A DNA stretch of 64,000 nt. Source: Ananas comosus. Lineage: Eukaryota; Streptophyta; Magnoliopsida; Poales; Bromeliaceae. Below are positions 1 to 11,328 of this stretch, in pieces. The position numbers and the translations under genes were made by a program. Positions within the stretch are counted from its first letter, which is position 1, and each line of letters starts with the position of its first letter. The notes beneath the pieces were generated by a model, which ran no database searches, was not told the DNA's origin, and saw nothing but the letters and a program-made list of their open reading frames with translations. Where the stretch lies: the NCBI RefSeq assembly GCF_001540865.1, contig NC_033637.1, positions 7,960,420 to 8,024,419 of the forward strand, given 5' to 3'.

Positions 1-962
1 ATAAAGATGTTATCTACTTTGGATCCTAAATTTTACGTTAAAAACCTTTATACTACCAAACTAGATTTAACTTAGATATATTTGGATTAACGATCCATTT
101 GCTTGCGCGGCCGCTTCAGCCAAGCTACCTTATAAACCTTAGATTCAAGTAGTAAACATCTCATTAGCATCCTAGGATCCCAAAAAAAACTGTTTATAGA
201 GATTATAAACAAAGCTCTAAAGATCTACCATGAGAGGGCATCAAAGCTCACCTCAAGGCTAGCTCCAAACCATGGAGAAGATGAAGAAGACGAAGGCGAA
301 GGCGATTCACTTCCAAGCTTCAATCTCCACCAAGGCCACCAATTTTGGGAGAGATTTAGAGAGAGAAAGGGAGGTTTCTCTCTCTCCCTCTACATGCGTG
401 TGTGTGTGTCGTGTGTGTGTGTGTTGCATTCGGCTGAGGAAGAAGAAAGGGACAAATCCCTTTTTTGCAACTTAGTCCCTCAATTATGCACTATTCACCT
501 AAGGCAACAGTTTAGTAGTTCGGAACAGTTGGAGTCCTTCTGAATGTCCGTTTGAGCTCAAATTTGACAAGCAGGCTTAGTTTAACATACTGAGTAAGAA
601 TATATTTTAAGTTTTCAGTTTCGACCCCGTTTGGTCACCGAAAACTGTGCCGAACTGTAATCTTTAGCAGATAACTTGTCGGATTTTATTTTCCACCTTC
701 CGGATGTCAGAAAAATATGAAACTTTAAATCTAGCTTCATAAAAATATTTCTGACTTATCCTCCAATTTTCATAATTTTCTGAGACTGTGCATTTTCTGC
801 TAATTTATCGGTCCCGTTTCCAACAGAAAATTCTAAATCTTCTGTTTTCATTCCGATTTCAGCACAAGTCATTTCTGACTTATATTTTACTTCTCTAAAT
901 CCAATAAAAATAGCTTCTCACACTATTTTTATTTATTTTTATTTTTATACCAAAATCTGGTA
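1..962 (-). repeat. LTR-like fragment, minus orientation, cut by window edge
   Basis: No protein-coding signal is convincing. Read on the minus strand, the stretch ends at about 969 with TGTAACATACCAGA, an LTR-like start. It contains a pyrimidine-rich leader and the phrase TTGGAGCT followed by GAG|GTGAGC near 252, an arrangement also seen in the del-like LTRs at 40676 and 56482. I infer a partial LTR running off the left edge. The junction with the next LTR shares the word TGTTACA (963-969), so the exact boundary is uncertain. Confidence 0.35.
396..424. repeat. (GT)n microsatellite
   Basis: Two short runs of alternating GT separated by a single C. Simple repeat inside the leader-like part of the surrounding LTR-like fragment; its translation is not a protein. 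Confidence 0.8.
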
Positions 963-3041
963 TGTTACAAAGGTAATGACCCGTTGCAAATAAGAAAGTT
1001 TCGGGGGCTTAGTTGCTATTGTTGCAACATGTTATAACCCTAACACTCCCTTTCCTTCTCTCCCACAACCATTCACCATCCTCCCTCATTTCCTTCCCTT
1101 TCTCTCTCTAGAATCTCCTCCAAGAGCTCAAGTATGGAAGAGATTAGAGGTGGATTTTTGGAGGATTTGGGGCTGTGGAAGATCTTGGAGCTCTCCAACA
1201 GGGAGGACTTGGGATTGCTTTGGGCTAAGGTGAGTTTTGTGCAAAAGTGAGTCTAGGGTTTAGATTTATGCCTTAGATTTTTTTGGGTTTTGATCTCTTT
1301 GCAAGGTAAAAACCCTCGAATGGCCAATGAACACATAAAAACCTAGGTTTCTCATGGTGCTCTTATGGTGGATTGCTAAAATCCAAAGTGGATGCCCTAG
1401 GGATGTTTGGAATGGCTTAGTAATGGTATTAGAATGCTTCCTAGTTAATTCTAAGCTAGCTTTTGCTTAGAGATGAGATCAATCTAGGAGAAATTTAAAT
1501 ATGGCATTGCCAGGGCATGGATTTTGGGGCTTTTGCCTCCGGTTGTTTCCAAGGCAAATTGACCTCTTGGAAACCTAATTGGGGGTATTCCCGACGCGTG
1601 GGACAACTCCGTTTAATGTTACGAAAAGGTTAAGTAAGAGATCTTGTATATAGGGCCTAATTTGGCTTTATTTTGGGTTTAGGTCGTAGGAGAGGCGTCC
1701 TAAAATCACGAGAGTCGAACTACAACCCATCTACAATATTTAAGGTGGAGGGTGCACGCCGGAATCATCGGATTTCCCTTTATGTCTATTTTCACCTTTG
1801 TTGAGCATACTTATATATAAAGTCATTCATGCATATTGGGGTAGTTCACATGTGAATGATGGTTTAATTTCATTTATATGCTTCTAACGTAGTTGAACAT
1901 GGAAAATGATATGGACCATAGCGGACATATATGTTGAGACCCTAAACTTATGTGAATGTGAGACTTGGACCAAGATAATAGTAAATAAAGGTGACATTGA
2001 CATTAGAGACTTAATTGGCATCGAGATATGAATCATTAAACAAAGTTTAACAATTAGTGGCATTGTGGCAAGAATGACTTGGAGAGTGGCATGAATAAAT
2101 AGGTAGAAACCTATTATGACAATGGCATTGTGACTAGTGGCTATGTATCCTCAAGTTGAGGATTGGATCGGTACTGACATTAACTAAGCTTGAGGGAGGT
2201 AGCTCCTCCTCAAGCGGTGTACTCCGGAGTATAGACACCACGGGGAAAGTACCCCGATGACGGACCCTCGGGTGGTTGAGCCTAAAGCCTCCCCCGGTTG
2301 ACGGAAATTATGATGGTGAGTTTTGGGGTTAACAAGGTTAACCAGCAAGATTGGGTAAAAGCCAAAGTAAAGTTATGGAACAAGTATGCATGCATGAGCA
2401 TTCTATTTTTGATTATATATCCACTGACATCTTTCTCGCAGGCATAGTATTAGCATTAGCATTGGTTACGGTTTTCCTTTCCTTTGAAATACTTATGCCT
2501 GAATAGACCTAGTGGGTAAGTCGGCGAGGTCGGTTGCCAAACCCACTGGGAACTTCGTTGTAGTTCTCACACCACTAACCCTACAGGTCCGAGGGCGAGC
2601 GGGGCGGCGGAGGACCGTGGCAAGTGTATTGCGCCATAGCTAGTGGCCACCGGGACATGCATTTTTAGTCATTCCCTTTTGTACATGTATCAACTTTCTT
2701 TTGCTGATTTAGAGAAATGTAAAGTTGTAAACAATCATGTGTTTTAGTGAAATGATTAAGTTGTATAAGAATTATGGTTGAATGGAAAAAGATGTAATAG
2801 TTTTAGTTTACTTGTATTTGATTTAAATCTAATCAAATATCATGCATGGTAGTATGTTTAACTTAGAGCTTTCGCTTCCGTTGTTGCTTGCCCTCGTGCA
2901 AGCCTTGTATAATTGCAAAACCTCTTTGTTGTTTGTTTAATTATACATGTTGTTTGAACCTTGGGCGGACAGGGGAGATGCTGTCCGTTCGGCGTCTGTT
3001 GACCCGAACCTGACCAAATTGGCGGGGATTGGGGCGTGACA
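963..3041 (+). mobile_element. del/Tekay-like gypsy LTR, solo or truncated
   Basis: It starts TGTTACAAAGG and ends GGGGCGTGACA, the same ends as the other large gypsy LTRs in this window. The interior has the landmarks of that LTR type: a start like TGTAACAC..CCGTTGCAAATA, a pyrimidine-rich leader, a splice-donor-like AAG|GTGAGT at 1230, and a late segment around 2510-2570 with a 'cccactgggaac...tagttctcac' phrase. No target duplication is visible: the left flank ends TGGTA and the right flank starts AGAGT. The LTR abuts reverse-transcriptase sequence of a different element, so a deletion or rearrangement at this junction is likely. Confidence 0.6.
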
Positions 3042-5878
3042 AGAGTGGTGCTATCAAACCGAGTAGCTCCCCCTGTGGCTCCCCGATCGTGTTGGTGCCA
3101 AAGAAAGACGGCGGGTGGCGAATGTGTATCGACTACCGCGCCCTTAACAAAATCACCATCAAGAATCGGTATCCCTTACCACAGATTGATGATCTCTTGG
3201 ACCAACTGAAGCACGCTCGCTACTTCACCAAACTGGACCTGAAGTGCGGCTATCATCAGGTCCCGATTCAAGAAGATGACAACCTGAAAGACCGCGTTCA
3301 AGACTCGACAAGGCTTGTTTGAATGGCTCGTCATGCCATTCGGCCTTTGTAATGCACCAGCTACTTTTATGCAACTGATGAACGATGTTGTACGCCCCTT
3401 CCTCGATGACTTCGTGATCGTCTACCTCGATGGCATCCTCATCTACAGTCGATCGTGGGAGGAGCATCTGGCGCATGTCAAAAAGGTCTTCATGCTGCTC
3501 GAGGAACACCAACTCCGCTTAAACCCTAAAAAGTGTGAGTACGGCAAACAAAGCCTGATGTATCTCGGGTTCGTGGTGGGCGGCGGCGAGCTTTAGATCG
3601 ACCCCGACAAGGTCAGGGCCATCAAGGAGTGGCCTAGGCCCAAAAATGTGACGGAGGTGCAGAGCTTCATGGGTGCTTATCAATATGTCCGGAAGTTTAT
3701 TCGACACTTTTCTATCCTTGCTGCCCTCTACATGCACTAACGAAGGCCAACCAAATTGCAACAGGCGCGTCACATGAAATGGATGACGTACTTGCAGCAG
3801 TTCAATCTGGTGATCAAGTACAAGAAAGGCGCTCAAACAAACTAGCTGATATGCTATCACGACCACCAGTGGTAGCACTTTGCTTGTCGATATTTATGCA
3901 AGTTCAGTCGAATTTTCCAGAGTATGCAAGCTTATATGCAGAAGACTCAGATTTTCAAGGAGCACTGGCTGACATCGAGGCAAGACGACCTACTGAGTTT
4001 ATCTTGCAAAGAAGTTTACTGTACAAGGGCGCATTGCTATGTGTACCAAAAAATGGCAATCAAGTACAATGGATCTGAGAAGCCCATACCTCGAAGGTGG
4101 CGGGTCACTTCGGGGTGAACAAAACCTTGCAGAATCTCCAACGCTACGTCTATTGGCCTCACATGCAAAATGATGTGGCACGATTTGTGAAGGGATGTGT
4201 CCTGTGCTGTACATCCAAGCCTGCAAATCGAAAGGTGGGCCTCTATGCCCCTCTTCCGGTGCCGACTCGTCCTTGGGAGAGTATCTCCGTGGACTTCTTA
4301 GGAGGCCTCCCGAGGACTCGACGAGGACACGACTACCTTTATGTGGTGGTCGATTGATTCTCCAAGATGATAGTATTTGTGCCGTGCAAGAAGACAATCA
4401 CCGGCGAGGAAATATTGCGCGGCTATTCTTCCAACACGTTTGGACACATTTTGGACTACCAACCTGGATTGTATCTGACCGTGACAGCTGTTTTCTAAGC
4501 AACTTTTGGCGATCTTTGTGGTCCATGATGGATACAAAGCTACAACAGAGCACGGCTTTCCATCCTCAAACCGATGGTCAAACAGAAGTGGTCAATCGAA
4601 CAGTTGTACATCTGCTGCAAGGATATAATGCTCGACATCCCAAGACTTGGGACGAGAGCCTTCCATACTTGCAGTTCGCGTTCAATCGAGCTATACACAG
4701 TTCCACTGGCAAGACTCCTTTTGAGGTGTGCCTGGGTTATTTACCACCAAGCCCATTCGACTTGGCATTCACGGTCGAGCAACCGCAGGCCACTAAGGAG
4801 GAAAATGAAATGGCAAAGGCACAACACTTCTTGGAGAGCATTCAGAAAGTGCATAGCGAGGTGGAGCGACAACTACAAACACCACAACAAAATTCGGTTA
4901 TAGGGACACATGTTTGGGACACTTTTGAGTAAATGTCTCATTTATCCTAAAATTTAAAAAAATATCTACTAATGCCTATATATAAAGCCCAATCCAATCA
5001 AAAATAAAAGACTACTTTATTCAACCCACCACACCCAATCCATTTGGCCCGATTACAAACAGAAAAGAAAAAAAAAAGAAAAATCAATTACCATCTTTTC
5101 TTCTCTCTTCACTCAATCCACTGAAATTCTAGACGAAGAGCCTTTCCTGTCGTCCTCCTCCGCCACCGCAGCCAACGAGATAGAGTTTCGGCGGTTGCTA
5201 AATGCTTAAATAAGTGTTGGTAAATTAGCAGCACTCTTTTAGGTTATAGCGACACTCTTTAACTGTCACTATATACCTAGCGACCCCACATATAGTAACA
5301 CTTTTTAAAAGTGTCGGTAATTTTAGTTAGCAGCACTTTTTTGACATGTACCTACATTTAAAAGTGTCACTATAGACCATTTTTGTTGTAGTGAAAAATC
5401 TCAGCAGAAGTATAAAGAACAACATGATCGACATCAAATGAAAGTCGACTTCCAAGAGGGTGATCTGGTCTGGCTCCATCTCAATAAAGAGCGCTTGAAA
5501 GGCGAGGGTAAGAAACTTAAACCTATTCATTATGGACCTTTTAAGATTCTAAGCAGAATTGGTGAGAATGCTTATCAATTGGAGTTGCCCGCATACATGA
5601 AGATGTATTCGGTCGTCAATGTCGAAAACCTAAAGTCCTTCGAGCCATCAATGCTGGACGATGAGCCCGAAGAAGTACTGCCATCCGTGGAAGATCTCGT
5701 GGTAGAACGCGAAGAGCGATTAACTAAGGATACTATCCTAGAACGCAAGGTCACGACGACACGCCAAGGTGAACGTGAATCCTTCCGTGTTGGACGGAAA
5801 GGTCAAAAGCCAAGTGCCGCCAAATGGTTCACTAGGGAAGCTGGGGAAACTCAATTCCCTCACTTGCAGTTCTAGATC
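3042..5878 (+). pseudogene. Ty3/gypsy pol remnant (RT, RNase H trace, integrase), interrupted by a MITE
   Basis: This is the polyprotein of an LTR retrotransposon, whose enzymes copy the element RNA into DNA and insert it. Reverse transcriptase spans about 3045-3596, with the motifs [21 protein letters not shown] and MPFGLCNAPATF, in two frames that change near 3318. The catalytic YxDD box reads Y-L-D-G (3423-3434), so the second aspartate is lost. RNase H is almost deleted; only its LADMLSR end remains near 3841. Integrase follows at about 4090-4870, with a zinc-binding half and the D, D and E motif regions (VDFLGGLP, VSDRDSCF, QTDGQTE). Its C-terminal part resumes at 5394 after the MITE and ends about 5875. 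In-frame stops at 3595, about 3847, 4076 and 4354 and a frameshift near 4400 show it is dead. The 5' end is missing. Confidence 0.9.
4880..5393. mobile_element. CACTA-type MITE, 514 bp
   Basis: The termini are inverted repeats: left CACCACAACAAAATTCGG, right (reverse complement) CACTACAACAAAAATGG. Both are followed inside by GACAC-type words (GGGACAC, GTGACAC). CACTA elements make 3-bp target duplications, and AAA flanks it on both sides (4877-4879 and 5394-5396). The interior has repeated AGTGTC/GACACT words and no ORF, so it is non-autonomous. It sits inside the integrase coding region of the gypsy remnant, and the reading frame is aligned on either side once the element and one AAA are disregarded. 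The insertion is therefore younger than the gypsy copy. Confidence 0.85.
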
Positions 5879-5979
5879 CAGCAGGTGCTGGTACCTCTCA
5901 AAATTGGGGAGCCATGATCCGAGACAATCAAACTATCCGAATAAGTCTCAATCGTTGCGGATAAGGCAGAGATCGTTCC

Positions 5980-6156
5980 AACTACTTCGGTTAGGCAGAG
6001 ATGGTTACAACTAATTCGGTTAAGATATGGATCCGAGAGGATTCCAACTAATTCGGTTAGGATATGAATCGAACTAATTCGGTTAAAATGTGGATCGAGT
6101 TGGTTCCAACTAATTCGGTTAGGATAAGATCAAGGTGATTTCAACTACTTCAGTTA
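5980..6156 (+). repeat. Array of six AACTAnTTCGGTTA motifs in U3
   Basis: The 14-bp motif AACTA(A/C)TTCGGTTA occurs at 5980, 6009, 6046, 6072, 6108 and 6143 (the last reads TTCAGTTA), spaced 26-37 bp. The array lies just upstream of the TATA box at 6209, the position of enhancer repeats in retrotransposon U3 regions. A regulatory role is inferred from position. Confidence 0.75.
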
Positions 6157-6208
6157 GAATAAGAATAAAGTTGTTATTTTGTTCTTATCTTCTTGTAAGC
6201 CGGAAGGC

Positions 6209-6217
6209 TATAAATAG
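6209..6217 (+). promoter_or_regulatory. TATA box of the short gypsy LTR
   Basis: Canonical TATAAATAG in GC-richer context, about 50 bp after the last U3 motif; transcription would begin roughly 30 bp downstream. Confidence 0.6.
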
Positions 6218-6357
6218 GGGCCCTACTGGCTCTTATAAATCATTCCAGTTTTAGAGAGAATTAATATACAGATTCTTCCACATACAAACATAGTGTTCCT
6301 TTCTTTTTCTTTCTCTTTAATCTGGTTTCAGATATTCATCGGGGAGGCGCTGTGACA

Positions 6358-7715
6358 TTGCTTCCTTCACCAACGGATCAAATATGAAAGAATACTAACT
6401 ATCATCATAGCACGATGATTAAACATTTGGATTGTCAAAGAATCACAAGAAACGGCTCAATAGTCTCAACATAAGAATAGAACATCCAAAAGGTCTCACC
6501 ACAACTGTCTGATATCAACTGGCCTCCCACGACCTCTATCATGTAGAATGTTAACTGTCAAAGGTCGCCCACAAATGTCATACGAAGCCTAGACCTCTAT
6601 CCTATAACTCATAGCATGCTTAATACAAAGGTAAAAGAAAATAGCTCATGCTTATGCTTCAACTATGCTATACATCGTCAAAGAGACATGTTTACACTTC
6701 ATGTTCAAGTTCAAGCTTTCTATTCATGCTCGTGTTCATGCTACCAATATGAAATCGTGTGTTCATACTTCGAGTGTCTAGCTAGAATGAGCAATACGAT
6801 GTAATTCATATACAAGTGCTCAAGTCCTATATACGTTGCTAAAATAGACATAGAAAGAAATTCTCCGTTTTCGGTGACTCGGAATCCACCTCAACGTGCT
6901 ACGTCAGCTACAGTAAGAAATTTGCCACTCACGTGCTTTTCCCCAGCTCACGATCACACGGAAACACTACGTAAGGCAAAACTTCCAGAATTACAATCAA
7001 AAGTCTAATTTTCTACTCGAGCTCAATATACACAAATTGGATGCCAAGTACCTTAAATTGCGACTAACCGGACGTGTGTCACGCTCTACGCCATGCTCTT
7101 TGACACCCTGCAAACGTCACTTGAAGTTTAGAGTTGCGAATTTTTGTCGATTGCTACAATCATTTCCATTCATTCATCCTCTTTCATTTCTCTCTTTTTT
7201 TTCTCTCTATTTCCTTCTCTTTTCTTTTATTTTTTTTCCTCTTTTTCTTTTTATTTTGCTTTTCTTCTTGGCTATCCCTGTAGCAGTAGCTGCAGGGCGG
7301 CTTGCGGCAGCAGCAACAGCTGTTGCTGCTGTAGTTAAACTGCTGCTGCTGCTCCAGTTATGTTGCTGCTGCTCTAATTAAATTGCTGCTGCTGTTAAAC
7401 TGCTTGCCAACAAGGTAAGCAACTATGAGCTTCTGCAGCCATGTGATGATATTTTTGGATTTAGATCAAAAGAAAACAATAAGAGAAGGTCAATTCTCAC
7501 TTTGGCAGTGAGATTAGCAACAACTATTGCCTCTCTATATTCGTAAAAGTACTTACACTACCGTAATGAAATTGGAAGAAGGGATGAATCACGCCTTTTT
7601 TCCTCGCAGGTTGCACCATAATAATAGATAATTAAAATAAAATAAAAATTGTTAATAATTATGAGAATAATAATATTTAGGAAACTATAATAGTAATATT
7701 TAAAATTTCTATGTA
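6358..7715. other. No recognisable gene; contains a CTG-rich segment
   Basis: The first part (6360-7030) shows no coding pattern. 7160-7270 is a long pyrimidine tract. About 7270-7405 is a degenerate (CTG/GCA)n trinucleotide repeat. Short ORFs across the tract translate to Ser/Phe or poly-Ala/Leu and are low-complexity artefacts. 7620-7720 is AT-rich. Confidence 0.5.
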
Positions 7716-8507
7716 ATTAACCAGTAGAGAGAATCGAGAAGAGTACAACATAGTATAAATTGATGGTGAGGATCATCTTGGCAAGGCGCTTACTGCCAGA
7801 GCCGTCGCTTCGAGGGCGATTGTGGTTGAGGTCGAACCCTAGGTCGAAGTAGCTGTATAACTCGTGGAGATTCTCGTCGTGGACGGTCCGACCCCAACAG
7901 TGGAGGTATGTTGCTCTCAATTGTAGTAGAGACCATTGCATGGAGGGATGTAACGGTGAGGATGGTAGAGGAATCGGCGTCAAATGATGTTGATGTAACA
8001 GCGAGGAGTGTAGAGGAATTGGCGTTGGATAAAGCTTTGGTGTCGACAACGAATTGAGTGGCAAGCTTGATGAGATTCGGATCCATAAAACGGAAAAGGA
8101 AGAGGGACAATGTGATAGAGAGGGGAGAGAGAACGACATGCTGTACGAAATGGTGAGAAGGAGATGAAACGCGTAGTGAAGAGGAGAACGCATGGCCGAA
8201 GGGGAGAGAAAACGCTTCGTACGAAAAGACAAAGAGAAGAGAGCAACGGTTCGGTTCAAAGAAAAAAATAGTGGTCCGGTTCAAAAGCATGGTTCAGTTC
8301 AAAAAATCGTATAAAAAATATGGCGAGAAGAGGAGTGGTTCGGTTTAGAAAAAAAGGTGATTCAGTTGAGAGAGACGGATCAGTTCAATAAAGAGGTCGG
8401 TGAAAACGGAAAGGAGATGGTTCGGTTCAGAGAATTGTACGAAAAATATGAATAGGAGAGAAGTGGTTTGGTTCAGAAAAAATGATGGTTTGGTTTAGAG
8501 AGACGGT
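7716..8507. repeat. Sequence with recurrent GGTTCGGTTCA-like words (left part)
   Basis: From about 8240 to 8507 variants of GGTTCGGTTCAG / GGTTTGGTTTAG recur every few tens of bases, with GAGAG- and AAAAA-rich spacers. The same pattern resumes at 13378 after the nested solo LTRs. The minus strand has overlapping ORFs of 180 and 166 codons over 7717-8290, but their composition is Ser/Leu/Pro-rich and I recognise no family, so I do not call a gene. This is the pre-insertion target sequence of the solo LTR that follows. Confidence 0.5.
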
Positions 8508-8634
8508 TGTCACGCCTCGGATGTCTCGTTTTCCCCGGGCACGCCGACAAATCCGCCGTATACAAAGGAGTTTCCCCTGTATACGAAGCGTCAAAGTACC
8601 TGTAGATATACAATACTACAAACAGTAGTATAGA

Positions 8635-11328
8635 TGTAACACACTGGACCTTTGCGAATTGCGAGGTTCGAGTGTTTGGATATGTTTCGAGCTTTTCCAC
8701 ACTTGGTGGAGGGTTGTAGAATATTTCCCGACCCGAAAAGTTCGAAATCTGGAACTTTGGACAAGTCCTGAGAGTTTTTACTCTCGGGGACCGGTCCCTG
8801 GAAGGAGAGACCGGTTCCCCCAGTGAGCAGTGTTGAGGCAGCCTGAGGCAACCGGTCCCTGGCAGGCGAGACCGGTTCCCGAACGCGTCTTCGCAGTGAG
8901 AGACCGGTCCCGCACAGGGAGAGACCGGTTCCCGAACGAAGGTTTTTCGGGTTCGCAGCGAGAGACCGGTCCCTGCTGGGGAGAGACCGGTCCCTCTGGG
9001 CGAAAACTGCCCAGACCGGGCTGATGTAATTTTGGGTTTTTGAGGGGCCTAACTGAATTTTGTTACCTTAGAGGCTATAGGCAGCCTCTCCTCCTCTCTC
9101 ATTCTCATTTTCTCTCAACCCTTTGCATTCTAGAGAGAGAAGAAGAGAGGGAGAAGGAGAAGAAGAGGAGAAGAGCTTGCTTGGAGGCCTTGGAGCACCA
9201 TCTTCTTCCTCATTTCTCACCTTTGGAGGCTTGGAGCTTGCTTTTGGAGCTTTGTGGTGGATCAATCTTCAACCCTAGAAGATTTTGAGCTTGGATTGGA
9301 GCATCCTAGAGGTATGTGGCAAGGTTCTTCCCTCTAGATCTTAGTTGTGGAGCTTTTTGGTGGATGAAACCCTAGAAATGAGATTTAGGGTTGATTTTGG
9401 GGCTTTTTGATCTAGGGCTTTTGAGGCTAAATTGATTGGTTTAGAACCTTCCTCTAGGTTAGATTGGAAGGGTTCTAACTCTCTTTTGGAGCATAGGAAG
9501 AGATTTCTACTCTTGAGGTGAGTTTGACCCCTTTTTGCTCCTAGGTTAAAGATTGAGCTTATTGCTCTTCGTATCGATTGGATGACACCCTTTTTGATGT
9601 TCCTAGGGTGCTTGAAAGCTTGTGGAAACCTCCGTTAGAGCAAACGAAAAGCTTCGTTGTCGTCGGTGGGTTTGACCTAGCCTTTGATATGAGAAATTTT
9701 CATATTTGGTGATAAGTGCTTTGTTACTAATTAATTCATGCATTTTCATATTAAATGTATTTATTATGATTTTTAGAATGCTTAAAATGCATATGTTATA
9801 TATGGTGTATCTTTGGACCTCTATGTAGTAGAGAGTTGTTTGGGAGATCTTGGGTTGCATTTAGCATTCTATATGGGGTTTGATTTCATGGTTCCAGAGA
9901 GTAAATGAGCTATGATTCATGCGTTTAAACATAAGTTTAATTGAGACAGGAAAGATGACAATTGCTTCATATGTAGGCATCGAACTTGATATCATGCGAA
10001 TTGGAGAGCTAATGTCATCAAGCGGCATTGAGCTCGGGACTTGTGTGAAATTTAGTGCATAGGGCCATTCAGGGATTTGGAAAACATGTCGAACATCAAA
10101 TTGCCTAAGTGTCATCAAGGGGCATAGGTGTAGCAAATGTTGAACTTCAATAGTTGACGTAGACACTAGATCGTTCTGGGATCTATTATGATACCATGTA
10201 CGGACATCGAGGAGTGGTGATATTTGAACTTGCGACTCAGGCTTGCTTGCCATTTGTGCCCATCTCGGCACATGCTTGGAGGTCCGCTATACCTAACAAG
10301 CCGGCACTACCGGAGTTAGCCTAGCGCGACTAATGTTCGTATCGTGGCCGTAATGAAAGCCTAACTGGGGCCCGCCGTGGTGACAGACAACACTTCCATA
10401 GAGTTAGGAATTGTCCGGGCTACCACAGGCACTTAGGTCGGCACATAGTCTGGACTACCTTTGGTAGGTCCCAATTGGAATGAAAATCGGACACGCGTGT
10501 TGAATATGAAATAATCACTACTTAATAGGATTAGTAGTTGGATTTACCGTTGACATGCTGCATGAATTATAGCATTGTGCATAGAGCGTACTACCGGTTC
10601 ATATGGCATCCGTCAGATACATCGGTTGCTTGGTTCGAGGCTTACTCTTATTATCAATTGGACATAATACTTTATGTACCGCGTGAGATTATCTATCACC
10701 ATGGTACATCATGTTACTTGAGATATAGCGTTTAGCACTCCATTTTATGTTCGTATATGTTGTTGGCTATTACCTTATTATTCGTCTATAGTATAACACT
10801 TGTCTTTTGGGGCCTAGCTGTGCTATAGCGTCTAGTCCGTGATTGCCCGACTGGAAACTATAAATTATTAGTTCTCGACGCCCTCTTTTTCTTCGATGTT
10901 TTACAGAGCCTTCACTCAGGGTGAGGCCAGGGATCGCGGGAAGGGTAGTTGCTTCGAGCTTAGGCTTCCTTCGAGACTAGTTGCTAGGTGGTCTAGCCCT
11001 CTTCCTGATTTTTGTTTCCTTTTGCGAGAGGTTTGAGAGTTCTACTCAGTGTACTTATTGAGATCCACCGTTGTGTACTTTTGAGAATAGATATTGTAAG
11101 CTACTTATGGCTTCTTTTTATTGTCTAGCTTAATTTCTTTACTTGGGGTAGACGATAGAATCTGTATTGGTCTCTGATATCATTGTTGCTATTATTTCAT
11201 TTTCTATATCTGTTCTATCCTTGCCTTTAGCTTCCGCTTTGTTGTAGACGCCTTAATGTGAGACATATGGGCGGGTCTGGGCACGCTAACCGCGGGAGGG
11301 CCTCCGGCGGTCCCCCGGGTGCGTGACA
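8635..11328 (+). mobile_element. Solo LTR A (del/Tekay-like gypsy), 2.69 kb
   Basis: It starts TGTAACACACTGG and ends GGTGCGTGACA, and is flanked by a perfect ATAGA duplication (8630-8634 and 11329-11333). The first 100 bp closely resemble the start of the minus-strand del-like LTRs at 41337 and 57143, including the words GAGGTTCGAGTGTTTG and CTTTTCCACACTT. A splice-donor-like AGAG|GTATGT lies at 9312. No PBS or coding region follows, so it is a solo LTR. It interrupts solo LTR B and is therefore the younger of the two. Confidence 0.88.
8790..8991. repeat. Array of eight ACCGGT cores (GAGACCGGTCCC type) in U3 of solo LTR A
   Basis: ACCGGT begins at 8790, 8810, 8851, 8871, 8903, 8924, 8965 and 8986, arranged in pairs. 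Flanks are mostly GAG(A)GACCGGTCCC or GACCGGTTCCC, giving palindromes such as GGACCGGTCC. The array occupies the same relative place as the TGTACCGGTACA array of the related LTRs at 40987-41137 and 56793-56943. Confidence 0.85.

Larger units (their letters stand above)
5915..6357 (+). mobile_element. 3' LTR of the gypsy remnant (short, about 443 bp)
   Basis: The pol reading frame ends at 5875, and a purine-rich ATTGGGGAGC precedes a TG start at 5915. The segment contains a motif array, a TATA box (TATAAATAG, 6209-6217) and a plausible CA end in TGTGACA at 6357. Ends are inferred from TG/CA and the purine tract only, because no second LTR copy is present to align. The short LTR fits non-del chromovirus-type elements. 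Confidence 0.5.

Noticed and set aside
7717..8290. Minus-strand ORFs of 180 and 166 codons as host genes
   Set aside because: Two overlapping frames of low-complexity Ser/Leu/Pro sequence. A faint resemblance to an 'ELYSYFDLGFDL' type motif is too weak to name a family.
8230..8510. CRISPR-like or satellite array of GGTTCGGTTCA
   Set aside because: Unit and spacing are irregular, spacers are not of constant length, and the context is a plant genome.
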